This document shows positions 8,830 through 17,867 of a stretch of 64,000 nucleotides of DNA, in pieces. Position 1 is the first letter of the stretch. Every line of letters begins with the position of its first letter. A model generated the notes under the pieces. The model had not been told where the DNA came from and made no database searches. It saw only the letters and a program-made list of their open reading frames with translations. The position numbers and the translations under genes are program-made. This DNA comes from Arcanobacterium bovis (GTDB lineage: Bacteria; Actinomycetota; Actinomycetes; Actinomycetales; Actinomycetaceae). The stretch lies in contig NZ_SJDT01000003.1 of assembly GCF_004331995.1 (NCBI RefSeq), positions 124,001 to 188,000 on the forward strand. Reading direction: 5' to 3'.

Positions 8830-9165
8830 GTGCCCGAATTAGCGAAGCAAAGTTGCATACACCGTTTATGTTCAACTTGTAATGCAAAGATTCGAGCAGA
8901 ATCCTTATGTTTCATGTTTTACTGCGTCGAATGCGGCTTTAAGGGCAGGTGGGAAAACGCTCCTTCTGCACAGTATTTCACACGTCACCTGCCCCGCAAC
9001 AACATGCTTCTAAACAGGACATCGCCAGCATCAATCGCAATTCTTGGTGCAAAACCCGCAACTACTGCACATATATCGAGAAGTTGCGAAAACCGCACCA
9101 ACTTTTCGAGACCTCCAAGTTTCAGGTACGCGAAAAGTGGGCTCAAACTTATCTTCAAAGTTTGA
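8830..9165 (+). CDS. Possible small zinc-ribbon protein, unrecognised
   Basis: A GTG at 8830 is preceded by a near-perfect anti-Shine-Dalgarno match (AAGGAGGTGA, 8814-8823) at 6-nt spacing, the best ribosome site in the window. The 111-residue product has two CxxC knuckles near residues 14-36 (CSTC, CVEC), as in a zinc ribbon. The second half is compositionally unremarkable and its end runs into a terminator hairpin. The original protein may therefore have been truncated, or only the N-terminal half is meaningful. It could be a remnant of a mobile-element protein. Confidence 0.35.
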   Translation: MPELAKQSCIHRLCSTCNAKIRAESLCFMFYCVECGFKGRWENAPSAQYFTRHLPRNNMLLNRTSPASIAILGAKPATTAHISRSCENRTNFSRPPSFRYAKSGLKLIFKV

Positions 9166-9173
9166 GCCCACTT
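9135..9173 (-). terminator. Terminator of the tRNA-Gln/Glu transcript
   Basis: A perfect 16-bp stem (9135-9150 with 9158-9173) has a 7-nt loop. Read leftward it is followed by TTTTCG, so it most likely ends the tRNA transcript. It also overlaps the end of the rightward small frame. Confidence 0.85.
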
Positions 9174-9182
9174 CATGCGCTG

Positions 9183-9255
9183 TACCCCGTACCGGATTTG
9201 AACCGGTGTTACCGCCGTGAGAGGGCGACGTCCTAGGCCGCTAGACGAACGGGGC
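9183..9255 (-). tRNA. tRNA-Glu (anticodon CTC), copy 2
   Basis: The 73-nt sequence folds as a cloverleaf with acceptor GCCCCGT/ACGGGGT (G1-U72 wobble), D arm around CGTCTAGCGGCC, anticodon loop CTCTCAC and T arm ACCGG-TTCAAAT-CCGGT. The discriminator is A and no CCA is encoded. It is identical to the copy at 9323-9395. Confidence 0.95.
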
Positions 9256-9322
9256 CTATATGATCGTGAACTTGCCACGATATTTATATCCCCAACACCA
9301 ACAAGGCAGTATTGAGAATTCG

Positions 9323-9395
9323 TACCCCGTACCGGATTTGAACCGGTGTTACCGCCGTGAGAGGGCGACGTCCTAGGCCGCTAGACGAACGGGGC
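9323..9395 (-). tRNA. tRNA-Glu (anticodon CTC), copy 1
   Basis: Identical in all 73 positions to the tRNA-Glu 140 bp further along the same transcript. The identity extends only 1 nt either side, so the duplication is confined to the mature tRNA. The anticodon CTC reads GAG codons. Confidence 0.95.
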
Positions 9396-9430
9396 CAAAC
9401 GCGAAAAACGCGGAAGAATCATCTTCTTCG

Positions 9431-9502
9431 CTGGGGTACCAGGACTCGAACCTAGACTAAAGGAACCAGAAACCTTCGTGCTGCCAATTACACCATACCC
9501 CA
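9431..9502 (-). tRNA. tRNA-Gln (anticodon CTG)
   Basis: A 72-nt cloverleaf with acceptor TGGGGTA/TACCCCA, anticodon loop TTCTGGT (CTG) and discriminator G, as usual for tRNA-Gln. It is the first of three tRNAs transcribed after gltX. Confidence 0.95.
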
Positions 9503-9590
9503 TGGTGGTTTGCAGTCTTGTGAACTGCAACGGAATATTATCTTACGCAGAAACCCACCTAGACGCAAACCACAGGCTACGTGAGCGTAC

Positions 9591-11099
9591 TCACGCAGAA
9601 AGATCTTCCCTGAAGCGTCGAATGCGCTTCACAGCTTCTTCTTTGCCAAGCAAAGCAATTGAGTCAATCACCGGAAGCGACACATTTGTTCCAGTCATCG
9701 CCACAAAAAGCGGTGCGTATGCAAAGCGTGGTTTTACTTCCATACCCTGCACAACTTCAGCGTCAAATGCTTCCTTGATAGCCTCAGCGGTGAAATCTTC
9801 TACGTTCGCAAAGATTTCGGCAGCTTTATCCAGCACAGCAGCAGTGGTGTCTTTCAACTTCGCAACAGCCTTTTCGTCGTATTCCAACTCATCTGCGGAC
9901 TTGAACAAGAACGCCATGAGCGCCGGAGCTTCACCCAAAAGCTGGATGCGAGTTTGCACCAATGGAGCCGCACCGTCAAGCAAACGCTGGGCTTCGGCGT
10001 CGAGATCCTCGTAACGCTCAGCAGCTACTAGACCCTCGCGATGCAAGAACGGAACGAGGCGATCACGCAGGTCAAGGACGTCCAACCGGCGAATATGCTC
10101 AGCGTTAATTGCGATACATTTCTTATCGTCAAAACGAGCCGGATTCGGATTAACATCGGTCACGTCAAACGCCTGTGCCATTTCTTCGCGGGAGAAGATG
10201 TCGTTATCAGGAGAAATAGACCAGCCCAACAGCGCCAAATAGTTAATCAAACCCTCAGGAATCATGCCACGATCACGGTGTAGCAGCAGATTAGACTCAG
10301 GATCGCGCTTTGAGAGCTTCTTGTTTCCCTCACCCATCACATAAGGCAAGTGTCCGAAAAGCGGCATTTGCTTTGCAATGCCGAGATCGAGCAACGCACG
10401 ATACAACACGATTTGACGCGGTGTCGAGGAAAGCAAATCCTCACCACGCAGCACATGGTTGATCTCCATCAAAGCGTCGTCAACCGGATTGGTAAGAGTG
10501 TAAAGCGGATCGCCATTGGCTCGCACGATCACATAATCAGGCACCGATCCTGCCTTAAACGTGATATCTCCACGCACGAGATCGGTGAAGGTGATGTCCT
10601 CGTCAGGCATACGGATGCGAAGCACAGGTTCACGCCCTTCGGCGCGATAAGCGTCCTTCTGTTCCTGAGTGAGGTCACGATCGAAGCCGTCATAGCCGAG
10701 CTTAGGATCCTCACCCTTTGCGCGGTGACGCTCCTCCACTTCCTCCGGTGTGGAGAAAGACTCATAAGCATAGCCCGCTTCGAGCAATTTAGCTGCTACA
10801 TCGCGGTAGATATCCATGCGTTGCGACTGTCGATATGGCTCGTGTGGACCACCAAGTTCAGCGCCCTCGTCCCAGTCCAAGCCCAACCAGCGCAAAGAGT
10901 CGATAATCTGGTGGTAGGACTCCTGTGAGTCACGTGCCGCATCGGTATCTTCAATACGGAAAACGAATGTGCCACCAGTGTGACGCGCATATGCCCAGTT
11001 GAAAAGGCAGGTACGCACCATCCCTACGTGGGGAGTTCCGGTTGGCGAAGGACAAAATCGAACGCGGACGTTTTCGCCCGTCAAAGCTACAGTATTCAT
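9591..11099 (-). CDS. gltX: Glutamyl-tRNA synthetase
   Basis: The 502-residue class I synthetase charges tRNA-Glu. The HIGH-type motif is [10 protein letters not shown] near residue 17 and the KMSKS-type motif is [10 protein letters not shown] near residue 260. The C-terminal helical region is the anticodon-binding cage. Start ATG 11099 has TAAACT 7 nt upstream and an AGGAG 13 nt upstream, so leaderless and led initiation are both possible. The next genes downstream are tRNA-Gln and two tRNA-Glu. In bacteria without GlnRS this enzyme also mischarges tRNA-Gln for GatCAB; whether that applies here cannot be seen. Confidence 0.96.
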   Translation of the reverse strand: MNTVALTGENVRVRFCPSPTGTPHVGMVRTCLFNWAYARHTGGTFVFRIEDTDAARDSQESYHQIIDSLRWLGLDWDEGAELGGPHEPYRQSQRMDIYRDVAAKLLEAGYAYESFSTPEEVEERHRAKGEDPKLGYDGFDRDLTQEQKDAYRAEGREPVLRIRMPDEDITFTDLVRGDITFKAGSVPDYVIVRANGDPLYTLTNPVDDALMEINHVLRGEDLLSSTPRQIVLYRALLDLGIAKQMPLFGHLPYVMGEGNKKLSKRDPESNLLLHRDRGMIPEGLINYLALLGWSISPDNDIFSREEMAQAFDVTDVNPNPARFDDKKCIAINAEHIRRLDVLDLRDRLVPFLHREGLVAAERYEDLDAEAQRLLDGAAPLVQTRIQLLGEAPALMAFLFKSADELEYDEKAVAKLKDTTAAVLDKAAEIFANVEDFTAEAIKEAFDAEVVQGMEVKPRFAYAPLFVAMTGTNVSLPVIDSIALLGKEEAVKRIRRFREDLSA

Positions 11100-11206
11100 C
11101 GCTTTTAGTTTACTCCTATTTGGGAGCGAGCTCCTATTTTGGTATGTCTGGTCAATCGATCACGTCAATTGCGAGGCGGCGGTTCGGTTGCGACGCCGAA
11201 ACTTTA

Positions 11207-11953
11207 CTACGAAGCGACCACCGGATTGCGCAAATCCCCCATATCGCCGATAGTCACGACGACGTCGTCTCCAGCGGAAATCGTCAGCGGCTCCATAGCG
11301 TCTCCTAGCAGCACAACGTCCCCCGGAAGCAAACTGAAGACCTCGGAAACTTTCGCCACATACGCAACCACTTTATCGAAGTCTACCGAGATCGTGGCGC
11401 GCGTGACGGCGTCGTTGATCTCCGAAATCACTTCGTATTCTCCCGCGGCCAAATTCGTATCGATAATCGGGCCAAGCGGACACGATGTGTCAAAACCGAA
11501 GGCCTGAGCCGGCGAATGTGATGTAAATTCGGGTGCCGACACCGCATTAACAAGTGTGTAACCGAAAATTACTTCCTTCGCACGTTCCGCCGGAACATCA
11601 CGGCACGGACGCGAGATAATCACAGCGAGGTTAGGAGCGCTGGTCACCTGGGTTACCCACTGAGGCAGTACCACCGGGACGTCTGCACCCACAACGGCCG
11701 TATTCGGCTTGAGGTAGAATCCTGCCGACGACGGCGTCGCCATGTTTTCCTCGAAGCTTCCGATACTCCCCACCACCTTTGAACGCGGAAGCATCGGTGC
11801 CACCAGGCGCACTTCGTCGCTGTTAAAAATCTGCCCTGTCTGTTCAATTCCTGAGTAGAGAGGATCGCCAGCAATCACGTGGTAGCGCTGAGCTGGTTCC
11901 TCAATAACAGCAAAACGTGGGCCTTGTTCTAATGAGAGTCGCGCAATTTTCAT
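11207..11953 (-). CDS. FAH-fold family protein with degenerate metal site
   Basis: The 248-residue protein has the fumarylacetoacetate-hydrolase fold: KPNTAVVGADVPVVLP in mid-protein, then FGFDTSCPLGP and a C-terminal LLPGDVVLLGD. Relatives such as mycobacterial Rv2993c also sit next to gltX and keep an ExE metal pair plus an aspartate. Here the aligned positions read SAPNLAVI instead of YEGELAVV, and GYTLVNAVSAPEF instead of GYTVANDVTARD, so all three ligands appear to be lost. It probably does not catalyse the usual C-C cleavage or decarboxylation. ATG 11953 has TAGGCT 6 nt upstream, the leaderless pattern. Confidence 0.82.
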   Translation of the reverse strand: MKIARLSLEQGPRFAVIEEPAQRYHVIAGDPLYSGIEQTGQIFNSDEVRLVAPMLPRSKVVGSIGSFEENMATPSSAGFYLKPNTAVVGADVPVVLPQWVTQVTSAPNLAVIISRPCRDVPAERAKEVIFGYTLVNAVSAPEFTSHSPAQAFGFDTSCPLGPIIDTNLAAGEYEVISEINDAVTRATISVDFDKVVAYVAKVSEVFSLLPGDVVLLGDAMEPLTISAGDDVVVTIGDMGDLRNPVVAS

Positions 11954-11997
11954 GTTTCAAGCCTAAACCACAAGTGCACGTATGCCACAATGTCCAT
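11954..11997. promoter_or_regulatory. Back-to-back leaderless promoters
   Basis: This 44-bp divergent gap holds a leftward hexamer TAGGCT (11960-11965) 6 nt from the ATG at 11953, and a rightward hexamer CACAAT (11986-11991) 6 nt from the GTG at 11998. Neither gene has a ribosome-binding site. With so little room, the -35 regions of the two promoters must overlap. Confidence 0.5.
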
Positions 11998-12906
11998 GTG
12001 AATATTTTATCTCCCGACGAATGGATGCCCCGCTGGTTACACCATGATGAGCAGAGCCGCGCCCGAACTGCGGACCACATCGCGCGTCGCAAGCGCGGCG
12101 AAAAGAATCCCTTAGAGGACTTTTTGTGGAACTACTATCCGCTTCGCCCCGGTCGTTTCCATACGTGGTATCCGGGTATTGACGACGACGGTGCAGTAGC
12201 GCTCCAGCGTCCGGCGTCGTCGCTTTCAGATGCACGCGCATACTGGAGCAAAATCGTACAATCGCGCTGGTTTTGCCATTCCGACGACGAAACGTACTGT
12301 TACCTTGACCTCGAAGCGTTCACGCAGCACAGAGCGCACGGGATCAGTTTTCTGCGCACATTGCTGAGAAAAGTGCAAGATACTCAGCCAGTCTTTGGAT
12401 GTTTGGGCTGGCACGAACGGGCTATGGCGTACAAAATCGACACTCTGCGGCACCCGCTCCCTTTGCGTCTCGGCACTGAGACGACAAATACGCTCGTGGA
12501 GCAAGCACACATTCGCTGCACGCATTTTGACGCTTATCAGTTTTTTAGTCCAGCAGCTGTAGAGCTCAACACGGTTAAACCAACCTACGATTCAGTTTTG
12601 GAATTCGAGCAGCCCGGATGCATCCACGTGAGTATGGACTTGTTGCGCGCCTGTATCCAGCTTGGGCCGCTTATTCCTGGCGAGCTTTTAATCGAAAGCT
12701 ACGACCTAGCGTTACGGGCACGCACGATTGATATGGCCGCTTCGCCATATGATTGTTCAACGCTCGGTTTGGCCCCAATCCAGATTGAAACTTCCGCGGG
12801 TAAAGCACAATATATCCAAGCACAGCAGGAGCTCACCGAGCTGGCACGCCCTCTGCGCGCCAAAATCCTAGCGATTCTTGATAAAGTGCCTAATATTGCT
12901 GGATGA
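11998..12906 (+). CDS. Conserved actinobacterial protein often labelled 3-methyladenine DNA glycosylase
   Basis: The 302-residue protein opens DEWMPRWLHHDEQSRARTADHIARRKRGEKNPLEDFLWNYYPLRPG. This is the hallmark of an actinobacterial family usually annotated, without strong support, as a 3-methyladenine DNA glycosylase. No helix-hairpin-helix or known catalytic motif stands out to me, so function is open. GTG 11998 is chosen because homologous sequence begins right there and CACAAT lies 6 nt upstream. A longer frame exists, but it would run through the start region of the divergent gene. Confidence 0.75.
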   Translation: MNILSPDEWMPRWLHHDEQSRARTADHIARRKRGEKNPLEDFLWNYYPLRPGRFHTWYPGIDDDGAVALQRPASSLSDARAYWSKIVQSRWFCHSDDETYCYLDLEAFTQHRAHGISFLRTLLRKVQDTQPVFGCLGWHERAMAYKIDTLRHPLPLRLGTETTNTLVEQAHIRCTHFDAYQFFSPAAVELNTVKPTYDSVLEFEQPGCIHVSMDLLRACIQLGPLIPGELLIESYDLALRARTIDMAASPYDCSTLGLAPIQIETSAGKAQYIQAQQELTELARPLRAKILAILDKVPNIAG

Positions 12907-13047
12907 TGCACCGTTCGTAACGCACAAATTTTGGGGAGATCCAGCTGCACCAACATACGATGACAAGATGGAACGCTTATGTCACGTTTGGTGTCACTGG
13001 GATTTTGCCCGCCTGACCTTTTGGCTCTATCAAGCCATTCTAACTGG

Positions 13048-13129
13048 TGCGCGAGGAGGGACTTGAACCCTCACGTCCTAAGACACTAGAACCTAAATCT
13101 AGCGCGTCTGCCAATTTCGCCACTCGCGC
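13048..13129 (-). tRNA. tRNA-Leu (anticodon TAG)
   Basis: An 82-nt class II tRNA with acceptor GCGCGAG/CTCGCGC, anticodon loop TTTAGGT (TAG, reads CUN), a long variable arm and T arm GAGGG-TTCAAGT-CCCTC. The discriminator is A and no CCA is encoded. Confidence 0.95.
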
Positions 13130-13242
13130 GCGGCATATGATCCAAGGTCAGCACTGCCAACACTGTTCCAACCTAAGAATCGAACACCGTTAAGTGTAGC
13201 GATAAAATCGCAATATGCAAAAACCGGACAACTGATGTGTTG

Positions 13243-13722
13243 CTATTTATCAATCCCGAGCTCTTTACGGAGCCTCGCAACGTGCCCGGTAGCTTTAACG
13301 TTGTACTGCGCGAGTTTCACAGTACCGTCCTTACCGATCACCACAGTGGAACGAATCACACCACGGACAAGCTTGCCATAGTTCTTCTTTTCACCATAGG
13401 CTCCCCATGCCTCCATCACTTCCTTATCAGCGTCAGAAGCGAGTGGGAAATTCAGCGATTCTTTATCGGTAAATTTCTGCAAAGACTCGATTTTATCAGG
13501 CGAAATACCAATAACGCTATATCCCGCACTCGCCAGTGAGCTCTCTGAATCGCGGAAGTCACAGGCCTGCTTGGTGCAACCTGGAGTCATCGCCCGCGGA
13601 TAAAAGTAAACGATCACACCGGCGTCGGCCGCCTTGAGAGCTTCGCTCAACGTGACGTGACCGCCGTCAAGCGTCGGAAGCGTAAAATCAGGCGCCTTGT
13701 CCCCGACTGTCAATTGAGGCAT
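13243..13722 (-). CDS. bcp: Thioredoxin-dependent peroxiredoxin, BCP type
   Basis: The 159-residue peroxiredoxin reduces hydroperoxides using thioredoxin. The active-site stretch YPRAMTPGCTKQACDFRD holds the peroxidatic C49 and resolving C54, the five-residue spacing of the atypical 2-Cys BCP group. The N-terminus VGDKAPDFTLPTLDGG is canonical. It sits 14 bp after a small membrane protein on the same strand, so the two may share a transcript. Confidence 0.94.
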   Translation of the reverse strand: MPQLTVGDKAPDFTLPTLDGGHVTLSEALKAADAGVIVYFYPRAMTPGCTKQACDFRDSESSLASAGYSVIGISPDKIESLQKFTDKESLNFPLASDADKEVMEAWGAYGEKKNYGKLVRGVIRSTVVIGKDGTVKLAQYNVKATGHVARLRKELGIDK

Positions 13723-13736
13723 CGTATTCTCCTTAA

Positions 13737-14051
13737 CTACTCAGTGAATGTTGTTATATAAAGCTGCAAGCTAATAACCAGCACAAAAATAATAAATCCA
13801 GCGATCATCGGAATGATCCCGAACGACGTCGGCACCACGAGTCCCATCGCGAGCGCACCAGCAGCGCAAAGCATCGGCCGCCCGGTTCGTGCGCCAAAGA
13901 GCGTGACACCAAAAGCTGCCAAGCCCATAATCGACACTCCAACCGACGCCGGTTCAAGCCCTGCTCTCACAACGGTAATAACACCCAAAACGAGCATAAT
14001 TGCCGAAAACGCCACGCAAACGCCAAGCAAAGGCACCAAATATTTCTTCAC
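13737..14051 (-). CDS. Small multispanning membrane protein, unknown
   Basis: About 104 residues with four predicted membrane segments (PLLGVCVAFSAIMLVLGVI, SIMGLAAFGVTLF, AAGALAMGLVV, MIAGFIIFVLVISLQL), short loops and a conserved-looking GARTGRPMLCAAGA turn. I start it at GTG 14051 (VKKYLVPLL), which gives a normal positively charged N-terminus. A longer frame to 14108 begins with unlikely residues. It precedes bcp. No function is assigned. Confidence 0.6.
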   Translation of the reverse strand: MKKYLVPLLGVCVAFSAIMLVLGVITVVRAGLEPASVGVSIMGLAAFGVTLFGARTGRPMLCAAGALAMGLVVPTSFGIIPMIAGFIIFVLVISLQLYITTFTE

Positions 14052-14179
14052 ATATTCACTCTGCCATAGCGCCCATAGAATTAGCACACCAAATTCACAA
14101 AAACGCACTTCCGTTCACTAGCTGCCAAATATCAGCGGGAATCTACCTCTCACGGCATCGTTACTGGCACAATCGAATT

Positions 14180-14710
14180 ATGAACGAAATCGCTCCAGGA
14201 GATATGGAACCCTGGCTCTCGCCTGAAGAGCTCGAGTTTGTGCGCAACAAGGTGCCAATGCTCTATGTAGACATCGTTCCAGTTCGGCTGAACGAAGACG
14301 GTCACATCGAAGCAATTGGATTAATCCTATGCATGAACGACGACGTTCTCTCCCGTTCCCTTGTTAGCGGTCGCGTTTTGTACCACGAGTCCATCCGCGA
14401 TGCGCTGGTGAGGCATATCGATAAAGATTTGGGTTTGATGGCCTTGCCTCAGCTTCCCACGTCAATCGTGCCTTTTACTGTTGGAGAATACTTCCCCACC
14501 CCTGGCGATGCTCTATACGATCCTCGCCAACATGCAGTGTCGTTGGCGTATGTGATTCCGATGAACGGCGACTGCACCCCACAAAACGACGCCTTGGAAT
14601 TTTCTTGGTTCACACCGGGCGAAGTTGCAACTCCAGAGTTACAAGCCGAGATGAGCGAGAGCCAGGCGCGCATCTTGCGCCGGGCTCTCGCTCATCTGAC
14701 TTGCTTCTAG
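14180..14710 (+). CDS. DUF4916 / NUDIX-fold-like protein
   Basis: The 176-residue protein resembles the DUF4916 group of NUDIX-fold proteins in Actinobacteria (EELEFVRNKVPMLYVDIVPVRL near the N-terminus; YDPRQHAVSLAYVIPM and DALEFSWFTPGE later). The classical NUDIX box Gx5Ex7REUxEEx2G is not intact: the corresponding region reads GRVLYHESIRDALVRHIDKDLG. Hydrolase activity is therefore doubtful. ATG 14180 has CACAAT 6 nt upstream and no ribosome site, which fits a leaderless start. Confidence 0.72.
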   Translation: MNEIAPGDMEPWLSPEELEFVRNKVPMLYVDIVPVRLNEDGHIEAIGLILCMNDDVLSRSLVSGRVLYHESIRDALVRHIDKDLGLMALPQLPTSIVPFTVGEYFPTPGDALYDPRQHAVSLAYVIPMNGDCTPQNDALEFSWFTPGEVATPELQAEMSESQARILRRALAHLTCF

Positions 14711-14745
14711 CACAATGTGCTCATTATGTGCAGGGTTATATACCT

Positions 14746-15360
14746 TCAGTCTTTTATTAGCTCCGCTACCAGTGGGGCAATTTGCGAAAACGCATTATTA
14801 CGGTGCGAGATCTGATTCTTTTGCTCCGCATCAAGTTCTGCGAGCGTCACATCCATACCCTCAGCTTGGAAGATTGGATCATATCCAAATCCTCCGCATC
14901 CAGCGCGCTCAAACCGCAAAGCGCCAAACACCTGTCCGATTTTTACAAACTCACGCCCATCGGGCAGCACTAATGCAGCAGCACAAGTAAAGTTCGCTCC
15001 GCGATGCTCGCTCGGCACATCAGCTAACTGAGCGAGCAAAAGGTCGAGGTTGGCGGTGTCGTCGCCATGTCTCCCACTCCAACGCGCGGAGAAAATACCA
15101 GGTGCCCCACCGAGCACATCCACACAAATACCCGAATCGTCAGCTACCGCAGCAATCCCAGTATGAGCCACTATTTGCCTCGCCTTAATGAGTGCATTTC
15201 CAGCAAAAGTTACCGCATCTTCAACTGGCTCTGGCAGATCGGAAGAACGCGCCGATTGGATCTCAGCCACATCAAGACTCGGAATCTGAGCCTTGAGGAT
15301 CTGTCGCAACTCCTCTACCTTGTGTTCATTACGAGTGGCAAGCACAAGCTTTGTAGTCAT
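14746..15360 (-). CDS. rdgB: Non-canonical purine NTP pyrophosphatase (HAM1/RdgB family)
   Basis: The 204-residue enzyme hydrolyses dITP, XTP and ITP to monophosphates, cleaning the nucleotide pool. It opens with KLVLATRNEHKVEEL and has AAVADDSGICVDVLGGAPGIFSARW, GFGYDPIF and HRNNAF, all signature HAM1 elements. ATG 15360 follows GAGGAAAA. It is the last gene of the murI - MBL - rph - rdgB block, whose order is the same in mycobacteria. Confidence 0.95.
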   Translation of the reverse strand: MTTKLVLATRNEHKVEELRQILKAQIPSLDVAEIQSARSSDLPEPVEDAVTFAGNALIKARQIVAHTGIAAVADDSGICVDVLGGAPGIFSARWSGRHGDDTANLDLLLAQLADVPSEHRGANFTCAAALVLPDGREFVKIGQVFGALRFERAGCGGFGYDPIFQAEGMDVTLAELDAEQKNQISHRNNAFSQIAPLVAELIKD

Positions 15361-15426
15361 TTTTCCTCATTCATCAAGCAATCATTGTGGCAATTGCGCA
15401 TTTTATTCGTCACACGCAATCCACAA

Positions 15427-16167
15427 TCATCCACCAAGAGCCGCTCGCTGACGCTCGGCAAGCAAAGAATTGCCATGAGCAGCTAAATCCAAAAGAATAT
15501 TCAGCTCGTCGCGGTCAAAAGCCTCACCTTCGGCAGTGCCCTGTACCTCGATGAACTTACCCGATCCAGTCATCACCACATTCATATCAGTCTCGGCGCG
15601 CGAATCTTCTTCATACGGCAGATCAAGGCACGGATGCCCGTCAATGATTCCTACCGAAATGGCACTCACGGAATCTCGAAGCACAGGCTTTCCTTCCCGC
15701 GCAGTAACGAGACCTTGCTCAATCCCCCAGGCAATAGCATCGGCGAGCGCAACATAAGCACCCGTGATTGACGCCGTGCGCGTACCACCATCAGCTTGCA
15801 AAACATCGCAATCGAGCACGATCGTATTTTCGCCCAAGGCAGCCATATCAACAACTGCCCGCAATGAACGCCCAAGCAGACGCGAAATTTCTTGAGTGCG
15901 CCCGCTGACCTTACCCTTCACTGATTCACGCTGATTTCGCGTATCCGTAGCTCGCGGTAGCATGGCGTATTCGCCCGTTACCCATCCGAGACCGGAATCT
16001 TTGCGCCACCGCGGCACTCCCGCGGTAAACGAAGCCACACACAGTACCTTTGTGTTGCCAAACTCCACCAATACGGATCCCTCGCCCTGAGCGAGGTAAT
16101 TGCGGGTAATCTTTACCGGGCGCAGTTCATCGTGTGCGCGTCCATCTGCTCGTGTAAAAGTAGTCAT
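15427..16167 (-). CDS. rph: Ribonuclease PH
   Basis: RNase PH is a phosphate-dependent 3'-5' exonuclease that trims tRNA precursors. The 246-residue protein carries [15 protein letters not shown] at the N-terminus, then [18 protein letters not shown] and [26 protein letters not shown], the phosphate and active-site motifs. TAGTCT lies 6 nt before its ATG, so an internal leaderless promoter is possible, although the gene is only 18 nt downstream of the MBL gene. Confidence 0.96.
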   Translation of the reverse strand: MTTFTRADGRAHDELRPVKITRNYLAQGEGSVLVEFGNTKVLCVASFTAGVPRWRKDSGLGWVTGEYAMLPRATDTRNQRESVKGKVSGRTQEISRLLGRSLRAVVDMAALGENTIVLDCDVLQADGGTRTASITGAYVALADAIAWGIEQGLVTAREGKPVLRDSVSAISVGIIDGHPCLDLPYEEDSRAETDMNVVMTGSGKFIEVQGTAEGEAFDRDELNILLDLAAHGNSLLAERQRAALGG

Positions 16168-16185
16168 GATACAAGACTACCGCGA

Positions 16186-16992
16186 TCAGAAGATGTATTC
16201 TTCACCTGCTTGAACCACATGTACCTCGCCGTCGAATACACGCTGTGCGTCCGACGTCGTTTTCTCCGGGCACGTCCACGGTTGCAGATGCGTAAGCAAA
16301 AGCTTCTGAGCTTGCGCAGCCTGAGCGACTTCACCAGCACGCAGGCCAGTCATATGCACGCCACGCACAGTATCGCGGCTCTCTTCAAAAGCCGCCTCAC
16401 ACAAGAAAAGATCAGCTCCAGCAGCTGCGGCAATAACGCCGTCACAAGTATCAGTATCACCAGAATAGGTAAATACAACGTCCTCTCCTGGCCGAGCGTC
16501 CGAAGGACCAGTAATTCTGATACTCAAAGCCGGAATTGTGTGCAACGCTTGGAAAAACTCAATCTTCATCGGGCCGATCTCCACAGTTGATCCGGCCTGA
16601 ACTCGCACAAAATCAAACTCCGAAGCATAATCTTCATCAGCTGGATCATCTGAAATTCCGCGGGTGCGAGCCGCGCCATCGCCCGGTGTATAAACCGGAA
16701 TCCGAGCTAAAGCTCCCTCAGGATACCAACGCCGATACACTTGCATACCTACGATATCGGCGAAATGATCAGCATGCAGATGCGAAGCGATAATTGAGTC
16801 AAGCATGGCCGGATCAAGGTAGTTGAGCAGCTGCCCCATCGCTCCCGGACCGAAGTCCAATACCACCGACCACGTGCGAGCCGAATCACGTTCAGCTTCG
16901 CTGGTGTGCTCTTTCGCTTGGATCAAATACGACGACGCCGCCGAGCGTTTACCAGACATTGACCCAGAACAGCCCACAATCGTCAGCTTCAT
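16186..16992 (-). CDS. MBL-fold phosphodiesterase, Rv1339-like
   Basis: The 268-residue metallo-beta-lactamase-fold protein has the two-zinc motif H71-L-H73-A-D75-H76, a [18 protein letters not shown] opening and a late [12 protein letters not shown] stretch. Its closest named relative by sequence and synteny is mycobacterial Rv1339, described as an atypical class II cyclic-nucleotide phosphodiesterase. An RNase Z-like role is less likely because the tRNA-exosite arm is not seen. ATG 16992 follows GGAGG and overlaps the murI 3' end, implying translational coupling. Confidence 0.83.
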   Translation of the reverse strand: MKLTIVGCSGSMSGKRSAASSYLIQAKEHTSEAERDSARTWSVVLDFGPGAMGQLLNYLDPAMLDSIIASHLHADHFADIVGMQVYRRWYPEGALARIPVYTPGDGAARTRGISDDPADEDYASEFDFVRVQAGSTVEIGPMKIEFFQALHTIPALSIRITGPSDARPGEDVVFTYSGDTDTCDGVIAAAAGADLFLCEAAFEESRDTVRGVHMTGLRAGEVAQAAQAQKLLLTHLQPWTCPEKTTSDAQRVFDGEVHVVQAGEEYIF

Positions 16993-17858
16993 TTTTCGCC
17001 TCCGGTGCCTGTAATGCTACCAACCGAGCCGACGTCGTTAACGTCGTCGTGTATGTGTACTCCGTGCACAGCACTCACCTCTGGCCCGAGAAAACGCTTG
17101 GCGAGCACCTCAAAGTACTGGGTGTCGCCCGTCGTCGAAAAGCTATGGCAAGGAGTCGGAGCGTTATTGTCACGAGTGAGATCATTGGCCACCAGCTGGC
17201 GATACACGTCTTTCGCAGTCTCTTCTGCGGACGAAACTAAGGTCACGCCGTCGCCCATCACATAGGAAATAACGCCCGTAAGCAGCGGATAGTGTGTGCA
17301 ACCAAGAACGAGAGTGTCCACCTGTGCCGCTTTTACTGGCTCCAAGTATTCGCGCGCAACATCGAGAAGTTCCGAGCCGCTAGTAATACCTTTTTCCACG
17401 AATTCAACGAATCTCGGGCAGGCAGCCATCGTAAGTTCAAGATCAGGCGCGGCTGCAAACGAATCCTCGTATGCGCGTGAAGAAATCGTTGCTTGCGTGC
17501 CGATCACGCCAATGCGCTTATTGCGCGTAGAACGCACTGCACGCCGCACAGCAGGTTGAATAACCTCCACAACCGGAATACCTCGAGAATAGGTATAGCG
17601 CTCACGGGCATCGCGCAACACCGCAGACGACGCCGTATTACACGCAATCACCAGCATCTTCACTCCAGATTCGACGAGCTGATCCATCACGTCCAAAGCC
17701 AACTCGCGCACTTGTGCGAGCGGGCGTGGACCATAAGGCGCATATTTTGTATCCCCAATATAAGAGATCGATTCATGGGGTAACTGGTCGATAATTGCAC
17801 GGGCAACCGTAAGCCCGCCAACTCCAGAATCAAAAATACCAATGGGTGCATCGTGCAT
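16989..17858 (-). CDS. murI: Glutamate racemase
   Basis: MurI makes D-glutamate for peptidoglycan. The 289-residue protein begins [15 protein letters not shown], has the first catalytic cysteine C73 in VIACNTAS and the second in [11 protein letters not shown]. The 3' end overlaps the MBL gene by 4 nt. TAGAGT lies 6 nt before its ATG, but this also contains the TAG stop of the preceding DUF2017 gene, so the promoter reading is weaker here. Confidence 0.96.
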   Translation of the reverse strand: MHDAPIGIFDSGVGGLTVARAIIDQLPHESISYIGDTKYAPYGPRPLAQVRELALDVMDQLVESGVKMLVIACNTASSAVLRDARERYTYSRGIPVVEVIQPAVRRAVRSTRNKRIGVIGTQATISSRAYEDSFAAAPDLELTMAACPRFVEFVEKGITSGSELLDVAREYLEPVKAAQVDTLVLGCTHYPLLTGVISYVMGDGVTLVSSAEETAKDVYRQLVANDLTRDNNAPTPCHSFSTTGDTQYFEVLAKRFLGPEVSAVHGVHIHDDVNDVGSVGSITGTGGEK

Positions 17859-17867
17859 AGTGTTACT

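Noticed and set aside
8985-9278. Leftward 97-residue frame over tRNA-Glu
   Set aside because: It starts upstream of and reads through a tRNA gene and a terminator; no motif.
11917-11997. N-terminal extension of the protein at 11998
   Set aside because: The upstream codons run through the start region of the divergent FAH-fold gene and look unlike protein; GTG 11998 has a well-placed -10 hexamer and matches the family start.
12878-13066. 62-residue rightward frame
   Set aside because: It ends inside tRNA-Leu, has no ribosome site and no recognisable sequence.
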